Assembly: GCA_036897445.1 (NCBI GenBank) | Contig: JAYMTL010000005.1 | Span: 124,001-188,000, forward strand | From: Pelargonium tetragonum | Lineage: Eukaryota > Streptophyta > Magnoliopsida > Geraniales > Geraniaceae | Direction of reading: 5' to 3' | DNA length: 64,000 nucleotides | Shown: one piece after another, positions 39,245 to 50,400 of the stretch | Layout of the letters: every line of letters starts with the position of its first letter | Position numbering within the stretch: the stretch's first letter is position 1 | Notes under the pieces: model-generated | Database searches by the model: none | Told to the model about the DNA's origin: nothing | Seen by the model: only the letters and a program-made list of their open reading frames with translations | Program-made: the position numbers and the translations under genes

Positions 39245-39315
39245 CTATCTTTTCCTATTTCCAGGGTCCAAGCACCCGCTTTTGATATCGACGTGCAAAG
39301 GTTCAAATCGTGATC
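39245..39315 (+). pseudogene. Decayed tRNA-Gln-like sequence (plus)
   Basis: From memory, 39272-39309 matches the anticodon-to-T-arm half of bacterial or organellar tRNA-Gln at about 28 of 38 positions. It includes the loop TTTTGAT (39280-39286) with a UUG anticodon, and GGTTCAAATC at the T-arm. The anticodon and T stems are largely unpaired and the D-arm (GGTCCAAGC near 39265) is distorted, so it is not functional. It lies about 0.3 kb from the minus-strand relic at 38.9 kb. An organellar insertion or an old nuclear tRNA copy would both fit. Confidence 0.4.
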
Positions 39316-40074
39316 ATGCTAACAAAAAAAAGACTAGAGTACTTTAATAAGACCCTTGTCCTATCCGCTATAGCATTCTTCGAACTTTGTTTGAGTTACT
39401 TTAAATTCTTTTTTTTAGCAGGTTTCCGGATTGCTATAAACTTATAGTTTATTTGTAATATTTCAAGTTTCAAGATGTAGGTGAAGCTTTCTAGGGGATT
39501 TTGGATTCTCGCGAAAAAGCCTTTTACACAAATTGGGTCTTACTTTTATCAGTAGCATAAGGGGCATTTAAATTACGTACAATATCTTAACGTAAGTCTA
39601 TGCCGCCTTCAGGTGAGACTTTGCACTTCTTTATTTTAGTATCCTAATACCTAGATTACTCGAGAGGAGTTCATAAGCGCCTATAACTACCCGTTCTTTC
39701 CTTATACATTCTAGTTAAGGTTAATAAGCTACTTACTACGTTAATTTGAGTTGAATAAAAGAGTTTGCTTTACTAAGATTAAAAATTTCTATCAGATATC
39801 CGGGACTCTTATATATACCTAAAAAAACTTTCATAAACTCCTTTTGAGCTACTTGAGAGGGACCCCTAGGGATAGTAATGCTTGAAGTAGAAGTTTGACT
39901 GGGTCTGTGTCCATCAAGTATATGTATTAGGGCGATCCGAAAGCAAATTCTATGATTTATTAACACAGCGGACTTTACTTTATACTGCGCTTGCAAAAAC
40001 CGACTCTTGTCTTGGAAAGCATACTAATAGCAAAGCAATAAACTATCTAATAGCTATAAAAAGCAAGACCGCAA

Positions 40075-40093
40075 ATCACTTAGATAGAATGAC
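40075..40093 (+). repeat. 19-base dispersed word, copy 1
   Basis: ATCACTTAGATAGAATGAC is repeated exactly at 49598-49616 in the same orientation. The sequence downstream of both copies is A/T-rich and vaguely similar; upstream it differs. A chance match is unlikely but not excluded. Confidence 0.5.
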
Positions 40094-42009
40094 ATTTATA
40101 AATAAAACTAAATAAATATCTAAGTTTTAACTAATAAAAAACCTCGAAAGTAACTTATATTGATTTCCAGCATACTTCGTAAAAAACAATTGACCACCGC
40201 TTTTGGAGAAGGGTAAACCTTGACATTCTTAGTCTCGTATTAGATACTTTACCACCTTTCGATTCGATAAGAGGCATGCGCTGAGATTATCAAAGTTTTT
40301 AAGGTTTAGTCCTTTAGGCATTGTAATTTATTATAAATTAAGGATTTTTCATTAATCGTTAAGCCGAGTTAGAGTATTTACCAAGCTGGGTATTCATAAA
40401 GTAAGTATACTCGAACATCTTTTAGTGGAACCTGTTATCAGCTCCTTAGTTTATTTTATTGAGAGATCCATAACTATAGATTTAGTAATTAAAAGAGATA
40501 AAAGAGAGAGGGTTTCCTTTTTTAACCTTACTCATCAAGAGGAGTTTCTAACAGAAAAGCTTTCTTACAGATTAGTGTTTAACTTTTTAGGCATATAAAC
40601 CTCTTTCTGTATACAGGGTATTTTCCACTAATAAGGTACATTAGACCTTGTAAATGAAACCTAGAAAAAGGCTTTTTGCAACGGGTTACTTGAAACAAAT
40701 CTACAAAGTGTTGTAATCCCTTTGTCTCACCGAGTAAACTTGAATGAATTTTAATACTCCTAAGTGATAAGGCCGAGAAAAAGAACTCGAGAGCGTACGT
40801 TCAAACGAGCTGCTACTCAAGGAATTTGTTACCAAACTGTAACCACTCTTTAGATTAGAAGAATTTAAGGATAAACGTACCAAGATCCTATATTTTACTA
40901 AAATTAACTAAATACACATGAAATTTGTTTTCATTCAAAGGAAAAGGATCCTTATGCGCCTACGCCGGAGAGATCGGAACTATAATTAGTTAGAAATGAG
41001 ATTTTCTTTATACGAATATAACTAGTTTTTGAAGATATCCCAAGTCTTTTTAACAAGTAGAGTATCTTTATTCATCCTTTGGATCCTTGCTCTAAAGACG
41101 CTTCCTTCTTGATCAAGATTTTAATTACCTACTTCGGTTGAGACTGGGAATTAGGATTTTAGGACTATAAAAGTACACTAATTACTATAGAATGACTTGA
41201 TTCGAAGGAGTGTCTCTTGGGCTTATTTCCGTAGTATTAACCCCTCCGATGGCGGGTCCTTTTTAAGTACCAGTTACCGGTGATATTCTTGTTAAATTTA
41301 AATAGAAAGTTAGGTACTATTTTACTTTATACGGGACGGGATTACATCATACCTTTTCTCAGCTTAGCTTAAATACGGGGGACTCCTGGTGTCGAAAGTA
41401 GTGTTACGCTTTTCCTAATTCTAATTCTCGAGCTCTACTCTGAGTCAGCGAAAAACTCTAGTAGATTCTTGTTATTAAGCTGTATTCCATAAGTATTAGA
41501 AAACCCATAGTAAAATAAAGTAGGTAAGGGATCCTTTTATAGCATAAGTCCGGAATTTCTTAAATCCTAGTTGGTCAACCTCTCTAATCTTTCTTACCTT
41601 ATTGGGTCTATTTTTCTACATAGGAGTTAAGTGAAAGTAACATTCTAAAACAATTAAAGTCTTCCCCGGGAGCTACTCGGGTATCTTAGACAGGAATTCC
41701 TTCTATCGCACGGGGTTTTCTACTGATATGATAAAGTAGCATATTCATAGTATATCGGAAGTAATGCTGCAAAAATTTATTGTTCAGTGTTTATCTTTGT
41801 ATAATTTGTATTTTGTGGGTGCTGCTTCAGGGACTAAAAAAAGGCTCTAGGATTTTTTAACTCTAGAAGGCTTTGCATCCCTCTTATAAGCTATAAGAAA
41901 ACTAAGTCAAGTGCTAATTAGTTATAAAAAGAGTGATATTTATTATAAATCTCTTAATACCTATTAAAGTTAAAGACTCTGACTTCTTTTTTTTACCCAA
42001 ACGGGAATC

Positions 42010-42040
42010 GCTTAAGAAATAGAGATTCAATTTCTTAAGC
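42010..42040. other. 11-bp perfect hairpin
   Basis: GCTTAAGAAAT (42010-42020) pairs exactly with ATTTCTTAAGC (42030-42040) around a 9-base loop. No gene or repeat boundary lies nearby, so a chance origin is likely. Confidence 0.4.
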
Positions 42041-44689
42041 ACTCTCAGAGGGCAAATGCTTTGCTTTTTATAATCTTCTCGTGTTAAAACAGGACACCTT
42101 TTTCTCTGGATGTAGCAGGTTAGAGTTCAAATATCTTGATGTTTACTTGTAAGCAGGTGGTATTTGACTTTTTATACAATGAGCTTCCTTTTATTTCAAA
42201 TTTTATTCAAAAAAGACAGACAGTATAGCTATCATACACGTAAAAGGACTTCCAAATACTTTTTTATAGCCAGATTGGGAATTTAAGGCCAGAATCGTTT
42301 ATTTATTGACTTGCGTTAGACCTTTTTAGAGGTACCTACAGGCTCCCCTATTGGGTACTACTAAACACTAGTAAAGTGACTCGTATAACACAAATCTAAT
42401 ATCACTTGCCCTTTGTAACTTTATTAAATGGGGATCCCATTCTCATAAGCAGACTTTTGGTACCAGACTAAGAGCAGAATTCCCTTTACCCTTTAACCCT
42501 TCTCTTTTCGGGCATAATAATAGTAGAAAAAAGGGCTTTGGATCTATCTTTATTTCACTGTTTCCTTAATTACATGAGTTTAGTGGGTTCCTTCTTTTAA
42601 TGTCAATCGAATTCTTGTATATCAGCAGCTTATCAGGACTGAAAAAGGAATCCTGGTTTTACAAAGGGAGGGGTTTTTTAGTAAATAGGCGTAAGCCCTT
42701 CGCGGAATATAATTACCCTTTTTACAAATCTAGTAAAGTAAGCCCCCTCTTTAGAAGTATATAAGCAAGCTCCTGGGGAACGAACCTAGGACTTATAAAA
42801 GCCTTAATTCACCCACACAAATTGCTTAAAAAGATTGCAGAGTCATAGCCTGAACAAGGAAAGACCCACTTTTGGGTAACTCTTCAGATACTAGTAACTC
42901 GCCTAACTAAACTGTCCCAGAAAAAAGATCCTAAAATAAGCTTGGGCCGGGACTTACGGCTTATACTAGGGCCCCTTTCTCTTCTCAAGTCTCTGCATTT
43001 AGACTTCTCGAAAAGCTTTTGAAAAGAAAATCTCGATAAATTATAAAAATACAAATAAGAGTCCTCAAAAAAACCCTTGGATAGTCTGACCTTTTACAAA
43101 AAAGGAGACTTTTTAACCCACAGAGAGTGCCTTACTTAAATTGCTGAACCTAAGGATTTTTACGTCTTGTAAGTTTTATGATATCTATAAAAAGAACTTT
43201 TAACCTAGCGACTAGACTTTTTGGAATACCCCTGCGGAAGAGATAGAAAGATAAAAAAGCTTGCTGTTAAGAAACATAAATGGCGTATCCTCATAAAAAT
43301 TCTGTGAAATAAGGCCTAGCTTACAGAGAAATGAAACCCTTTTTATCAACTAGTATAGGATTCCCGGCGATTTTTAAGTACATTTATTCATATTATCTTC
43401 CTAACTAAAGAGAAGGGCCCGGCACTCCAGGATTTACTCTAAGATTTACCGCTTTGTCTCAACCCGGGGCAACCCGGATTATACAACTCCCAAGTTCTTT
43501 CTCATTTATGAATATTACACTACCAAGCACAAGCAAAAGTACTAGACTCGTCTGTTTAGATATTAGCTTCTTTACCTTTATTTACCTCAAAGTTTATATA
43601 GAGGTACCTTTTTAATTATCACTGCAACGGTTCCCCCTGTAAGATATCTCAATAAATTAAGGGTTTAGCGAGCTACTAATTCCTAGTTTCTTACTTTTGT
43701 TGATGCCTTGTGAAAGTAAAAAGAAAGAACTTAGATAAAGGAATTCCTTTATTACAAGAAGTAAGTCAATAAAAAAAGTGTAGTTTAAAGGTTCTAAGAA
43801 TTCAAGAACAGTTTCGCAAAAAGAGTCGGATGTACAAACTTTAAAGAAATAGGTAGCCCAACTGGAATCAAAATGCTATTCTAGACAATAACTTTGGGTT
43901 ATTAAGCTTAGGCCCTATTCGTTATCCTTAGCTTTTTGAGAGTCTTTCCTAATGTATAAAAAGGAAAAGGCAATCTTATTTACTGGGCTTTCGCTTAAGA
44001 GTTTTTTAGAAAGTTTAATAGTGTATAGAGGGTTTGCTTTCATTCATGTCCCTTTAACAAGTCTGGTTAACAAAGAGGGTAGCTTCAAAGAAGTAAGTAA
44101 GAAATTCAAAATTCCGGAATACTTTATAAACAAAGAAAATTTAAAAGAAAAGAGTAGTAAACAGGGTTCCTTAGAGCTTTCCATTTGACTGAACGGAGGC
44201 TCCTTTATGCTCCCGGATTTGCTTCTAGCTAGTATATAGGATTAACCGACGGAAACGATTTAAAGTTTAAGATCTCTCTTACTCTTATTTCCGCTGTAAC
44301 TAAGAAAAGAGAAAGATAAAAAAATCTAGAATACGATAATCTTTTAAAGAGACAACGGAATTAGTTTTAACTCGAAACTGAGGGTTAATTTTATTATTAC
44401 ATTTTGTTGTAGTAAGCAGAAAAGGTTCGCTTCTTCAAAACTTAGTTCAGAGCAAATAAGAAGGACCTTTTAAAGAGTTCTATTCTGGGTCATTTACTAA
44501 ACTCGAATAAGATCTATATATATTAAGAAGTGCTTGAGTTCTCCACAATACTCCCGTAAGAAAGATAACAAAACCTTAGTAAGGATTATTTAACAAGCAG
44601 CTACCTTATATTGAATGCCTTAACCAGAAACACTCACTAGAAAGGCAAATTTTCACTTGAATTTCTTTTTGACTATAAAACCGGGAAAC

Positions 44690-44900
44690 AGTAAAAAGGA
44701 AACCAACTTACTTAGTTCTCTCCTGAATACCTTTAGGAACTCTCTTGAAAGCTTTAACCTTCTTAGTCTTTGTAATAACTTCTTCCCCATACCCTTATTC
44801 TGCTCTGCAGCATACTTCTTATTCATACTCTTACCAGCTTTCTTATGAGCCCTCTTTATAGCCCGAGAAGTTTCCCCTTGTTGCAGCCCCATAGTCATAT
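44690..44900 (-). repeat. Degenerate dispersed-family fragment R12 (minus)
   Basis: The minus strand reads as a strongly basic stretch (RAHKKAGKSMNKKYAAEQNK) covering about 44860-44795. It contains at 44835-44849 the exact reverse complement of the 15-mer at 5966-5980 in R1. The frame is open for 81 codons, but the bias is that of the family's Lys-rich module and there is no other gene structure, so I treat it as a relic and not a gene. Confidence 0.5.
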
Positions 44901-44989
44901 AAGAACTTTGGCTTCAATTTAATCGGGATCCCTTTACAAAAGGTCTTTTTAATTTCATTATATAAGGCAATGTTTTCTTATCTTTATTT

Positions 44990-45320
44990 TAGAGCTTAGA
45001 TCGAAGATAGAGAAAAAGTCGTAGGGTATTGATACAGGAAGGTTGAGATGAGAAAGAAAATATAGCAGCTAGGAATCCTTTGGGCAGAGTCCTAGATCCT
45101 GTTACTGAAGAAAGGTATAGGTATCGAAGATAAGATAGAGATACAACAAGGAAGATAGTTATAAGAAGGAGAGCGGGTGGAGTCTAGCCCAAAGACTAAG
45201 AAAACTTTCGGGATATATAACATAATATAAGAATAGCCCTAAAGAATAAGATACTGATTCCAGTTAGTTATAGTTACAATTGTTTTAAGGAGAAGTTTTC
45301 CTGTGTTTCCATTTTTCCAG
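44990..45320 (+). repeat. Degenerate dispersed-family fragment R13 (plus)
   Basis: It reads in pieces as ARNPLGRVLDPVTEERYRYRR (near 45068-45131), then basic and Glu-rich sequence. The word at 45114-45130 (GGTATAGGTATCGAAGA) matches 16 of 17 bases of the minus strand at 45929-45945 in R14. The acidic EERYRYRR stretch corresponds to PEERFRY in R8. This is a broken, partial copy. Confidence 0.5.
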
Positions 45321-45839
45321 TAAGTAAAGAATTAGAGCTAAAGCAATGTCTTTCGGTAATGCATATTTAAGGTCTTCCCTCTTTTAGATAGTATAAAAAG
45401 GCACTCTTCCTCCTAGGTCCCTCTGTTACTTATAGGAATTCCAGGTTCAACAAATGTGGATAGTTACAAAGCTTGGGAAGAAGTAATTTAAGGGAGTTCT
45501 ATTTCCTAAGAAAGAGTTTGCAGGTATCAACTAGGAAGAAAAGTTACCAAGATAGAGAAAAGTAAGCTGCAGGAGAGCTCTAATCCCACACTGCATACCC
45601 AGTTTCACACCCCTATCATTCATTTGTTTAAAATATCCAAGACTGAAAAGCTGAAGAAAGAGGGCTACCTTAAACGAAAAAGGCGAATCTTTTTAGTCTA
45701 CAGACTATGGCCTTAATACCTACTTTTAATAAGAAATTCTGGAATAAAGGGAAACCTATCTTCTAAATAGCGCTTCTTTCCCTTGTAAACCTTTCCAATT
45801 CCGTATCTTATTTATGAGTTTTACTTGTTGTAACTGTCT

Positions 45840-46060
45840 TACTCTTTGATTATACCCCCTTTTATGAGACTTAGGTTTTCCTGGACTTTAAGAGCTCGCT
45901 ATAGCTGTCTTCATATTAGCTATACAACTCTTCGATACCTGTACCCCACTTTGCTACTCTTCATAGCTTGTTTCATATGCCTACCTTTTTCTCTCGTAAA
46001 ACGAATTGATTCTATTCTTATATATAATTCCAGCTTTAACTAAAAAAATGTTATGGGGAA
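45840..46060 (-). repeat. Degenerate dispersed-family fragment R14 (minus)
   Basis: The minus strand of 45929-45945 is GGTACAGGTATCGAAGA, one transition away from 45114-45130 in R13. It reads KSSKVGYRYRRVV in a basic context, like SGYRYKLK in R8. R13 and R14 therefore form an inverted pair about 0.8 kb apart. It is broken. Confidence 0.5.
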
Positions 46061-46219
46061 TAGGAAACCCGAAATCATAGGAACACAAGAGCTCAACCTT
46101 CTCTTCTTTTAATAGCCCCTATGACTCCCTAACTGGCTCAGAAAGACAAGAAAATTATTTACTAGTGGACCGGAAACCCCAGATTACCTTAGTTTACTTT
46201 TATTCCTTGTCCTTGAATT

Positions 46220-46360
46220 TAAAATGCATAAGTTCTAACCCCCATAAAGCTTCTTACTGACTTGCTCTTCCTTAAGAGATATACCGAAGCTTGACCTGAA
46301 CTCTCTATCCCTTATTCTGTATCTTACTCATTCTCTATTTTGTTTGTTAAGGATATAATA
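46220..46360 (-). repeat. Possible family fragment (minus)
   Basis: The minus strand reads as Glu/Asp-rich then Ser/Lys/Arg-rich pieces, in the style of the family, but I found no exact shared word. It may be a continuation of R14 or a separate remnant. Confidence 0.25.
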
Positions 46361-46919
46361 GTCTAAAAACTGAATAGCCCGTTACCGTAGCAACAAAGGA
46401 CCCCCTAAAGACTCCGCAACAAAAGAAATTCCTTTTTTAAAGCCTGCTTGAAGGATATCCTTTCCAAGAGTTAAAATCTCCCCTAAGAATTTCGGGGGTT
46501 GCCCCTTCCCTTTATTAAATAGGCTAGACCTCGAAACCTGAAAGGAAAACGACTGCCGGACTCTCCTTAGGAACCCTTAAAATAAATGTAAAATCCCAAA
46601 ATTCAATCTTCTAATCTAGTCTAGATCTCCTAAATAACTTATATAAATATATTTATTTTAGTGGCACAGAATCCAGAATCAAGGAAACTAAAAACCCCCG
46701 CGTATACTTAGAAAAGTTTAGACTTAAAGACTTAATCTTACTAAGAACTTAGCTAAGGCAAGATTGATCCTATTGAACTCTATTGTCTCACTAAAAAGCG
46801 CACAGGTAAATTCGATTTAGTATTGCCGTAAATAAAGGCCTCCCTGCTTTGGATTCTCTCCCCAACCTAACTTGTAATTACCCCATTTCCACGACCCAAG
46901 AGTTAAGTCTTAATAGGAT

Positions 46920-47400
46920 TTCTTAGGGCCCAGTATTCCCTGTACTTACTGTAGCTAGTCTTATTCTTCTTAGCTATTAAACTTTTCCCCAGAACTTGAT
47001 TCTACTTCTTAACTTTCCTTAGAACGGGTCCCTTCTACCTTTTTTTTATTTGTCTTGGATAGCCTTAATCTTACCTAGAATCCCCTTTTTTTAATTCCTC
47101 GTGTCCTGTGACTTATTAACTTAACCTGAGCGGGAAGAAAACCTTACCTCATTACGCATACCCAATTCTTATTCACTTACTTACGTGCTTTCCTTCTTCA
47201 GAAATAGAGTACCCTTTATTAGAAGCTTTATTCTGTAGCTATACTCTCTATCCGCAGTATCCTATCAGCTAAACTCTGAATACCTAGACTTATCTTAGTC
47301 TTCTGCATACCTTCTTTCAGACTCTGATTCAGCATAACTTGTTCTACCCTTGTAAAACCTGGAATTACAACTTCCTTGATCCAAAAGACTCTAACTCAAC
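46920..47400 (-). repeat. Degenerate dispersed-family fragment R15 (minus)
   Basis: About 47360-47230 on the minus strand reads QVMLNQSLKEGMQKTKISLG followed by IQSLADRILRIESIATE. This resembles the IQSLTLSKGIQLRKTQSR stretch of R8 near 28280-28335. About 47090-46930 is basic. The match is at the level of translated pieces, not long exact words. It is broken. Confidence 0.4.
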
Positions 47401-50400
47401 TTCATTTACTGGAAAATGCTTAGTTTAGCTTTAGAACACTTAAATGGAAAACCCAGGGAACACAAGAACAAATCTTGTCTTAATACTAAATTGAACCTAA
47501 AATTATAGTAAACTAGAACTTACTAAGCTTGAGAATTGACAACAAAGAATCCTAGCTTTAGCTTTAAGTTTAAAAAGCTTCACAGGATTTCCTTTTTACT
47601 TTATTTAGAAGACTCGAAACCCTTCCTTCGATTAGTGTATTCCTACTCGTTAGTAGCTTTGGATTCCTTAGGTTTTACAAGAGATAGGCTTAAAAATAAA
47701 AAGGGGATATTTTCTTGATGTAAGTTTCCTAACTAAAGAAACGGGGGTTCTAGAATGTCTTAAATCCAACGATATAGAGGTACAATGTAAAAAAAACCTC
47801 TTTGCCGGGTACACTAATTCATGTTTTAGGGCACAGAAATGACCTTAAAGTTTTGGTATTGCTATAAATAATGAATAAAGTTTTGTTGTATTGGCAAATA
47901 CCTGGCCGAAAAGTTTTTTAGCTATGTTAAGGCCGGTTTTTTACAAATGAGTTTCTCTGATAGGACTCCTAAACTAAGTAATACAAGGCCCGATAGTTTA
48001 AGGCGGCAACGCGTTCTAACGAATTTCACTTTTCCCTTAACTAGCTTAGGTAGTTTTGACTTTTAATCCTGAAAGCTCATCGTGTGATATATAAAAAAGG
48101 GCTTCTTATGTGCTTTGTAAAACACAGCCTTAATAAGAATTTTCTTTTTAAAAGAGCTCAGGGCTACTTTTTGAAAAGACTTTTTTAATTACATTACCTC
48201 TTTTTTGAGAAGATGTGCGGGACCTAGCTTAACTTTTAATAAGTGCAGCACCCAAGCAGTTTTAGAGTTGGGGTTATAGGAAGAATTCCTAGTAGGTCCT
48301 TCTTTTTCTAATATTATAATAAAAAAGGGGAAAACACCTAGTAGCGTAGCTGTAGGAAGTTTAGGATACAACCCTGGGAATTTATGCCTGAATTTAGGAA
48401 ATACTCGGATATTAAAAGGGCGTAACACCAGAGGGTCCTAGTTTTAGATTTTTGAGCTTTTTTAAGGGCTTATTATACTACTTTGGAATCCAAAAACTTA
48501 GCTTAGAGTCATTAAAAATGTTTTTTCTTTAACAAGAGTTAGAAAAGGTGACACTAGCAGCTTAGCTTTGATTAAAACCTAAGTTTATGTTTTCTTGTAT
48601 ACCCCTGTGCGGTCCTATATAATAGAGTGCAAGAAGCTAGTAAAACTCTTTAATTATTGAAGTTTTAAACAGGAACTCCTGTAGAATTTTAAGCGGCAAG
48701 TAAGGGGCAGGCATATTTTTTTGTGTTAGGGGAAGCCTTCATTATATAAGTCTGCAGCTTCTGAATAAAATTCCAAAAAGGGAACTGCTATCTTAACTTA
48801 AAATTATTTTACCTTCATCATACAAAGGAGCTTGCCGGCCCTAAAATAAAACCTAGTTACTCTGGTACGTAATACTTGAACCCGTATTGTGTAAGATTTA
48901 AACCACAAATTGTAGTGTTATAACCCCAGGATTCTGCCCAAGTAAAGCTGGGTGCTTTTTAGTTATCAGCCGGAAAATTCATTTTTATTGAACTTATTCT
49001 AATATAGGCTTTCGAGACCGGGGTAACCAAATTAGAGAGTATTTTAAAACTTTTGGTCAAGTTTCCTCTTTTGTTAATGCAACCTAGAACTCGTAGAAAA
49101 TGCGTATATTTACCTTTTGCTTGAGGCTTATTTTTTTGATTTATACCTATAAGAAACGCCTGTTTGATAAATTGACTTTTTGCACTACCCTTGAGGTACA
49201 AAATCTAAGCGAAATAAACAAGTATAAGCTCCTTAGAGTTTTTAACTAGTAATTAAACCTATTCTACTTAAGTCATTTTATTATTATTATTTTGACCCTT
49301 TTTAGGAAAAGATAAACTTAGACCCTACGGCTAATCGCAGGCTTTCTGCCTAATTGTTCCACTAAGGATTACCACGGGAAAGCTTCTATAATGGAACTCC
49401 TTGAAAGAAAAGCCCCCTACACATATTTGAAACGAATTGAAGTAGAGTGGAAAAAGTCAAACTTATATAGATAATGAAGGATAAAAAAGATGTTAAAGCT
49501 AAATACTTAGAAATTTCAGAATAGGGAGAACCCCTAAAAGTCCGGTAGAACTTGACGAAACATTGCTTTTTTGTTGGAAAGGGAGCTTCTTTTTGGAATC
49601 ACTTAGATAGAATGACTTTATGTTTTAAAATCAAACCTAAATTTTATACGCATTCTAAAGGCTATTTAGTAAGCGAGATAAGACCTAATTAGTTTATTAG
49701 AAAACTTTGACATCGTGAATTTGGGGTATGGACAAGGGTTCCCCTTTAACAAGTAAAGGTAAGAAAAACTTATTTAATTACCATTCAGGCAATTATAGCA
49801 ACCCCGCCAATCGTTGTATAAAGTTTTTTAGTGCTATTATTTTCCTATTTCTAAGTTAAAGTTTAAAGACTCATAGTTAAACTGCTGTGGCCTATTCAGT
49901 CAGGGTAAAGTATATTTTAGTTTGATCTATCCGGGATACTTTAGACTCTTTCTTTAAAGGTCGCTTTATAATATATAAACAAGGATTCTAAGTAGAACTC
50001 TAGTCTTTACGGAATTCCTCTGGTGTTTTCTTAAAAAGTCTCAGATACAGAGAACATAGGTCAAAAAGTAGTAAAATTGAAAAAAAAAAGCATCCTGCTG
50101 CTCTTCTGCTTTATTATTTAGGAGCCTTTTTGTTCATACCGAAGTCTCTTTGCTATTTGCACTGCTTTCAGATAGAAAATCTTTAATACTACAAGAAAAC
50201 CTGGGACACGGAAAGAGAATTTAAGAATCTTTCAAGCACCGAGAAGTTTTGAAAATTCCTTGACCCGTTTACTTATCCTTAAAAAATACGAAGGTTAGAA
50301 GTTTAATAGAGACATCGTGGGCAAAAAAAGCTTTCTCGAATATTAAGGGACTCCTTTTGGAAAAACTCTCCTATAATTGAAGACTTATAACTATTTATGC

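Larger units (their letters stand above)
39316..44689. other. Gene-free AT-rich stretch
   Basis: No coding-like segment was recognised. It contains one copy of a 19-base word also found at 49.6 kb, and an 11-bp hairpin at 42010-42040. A 120-base sample (40921-41040) gives TpA 12, ApT 14, CpA+TpG 6 and ApC+GpT 7. This is weaker than the 16.2-kb sample but still low in CpA/TpG. Confidence 0.55.

Noticed and set aside
39736-39996. 86-codon minus-strand frame with a mixed, protein-like composition
   Set aside because: It is within chance length, with no recognised domain and no shared words with other parts of the window.
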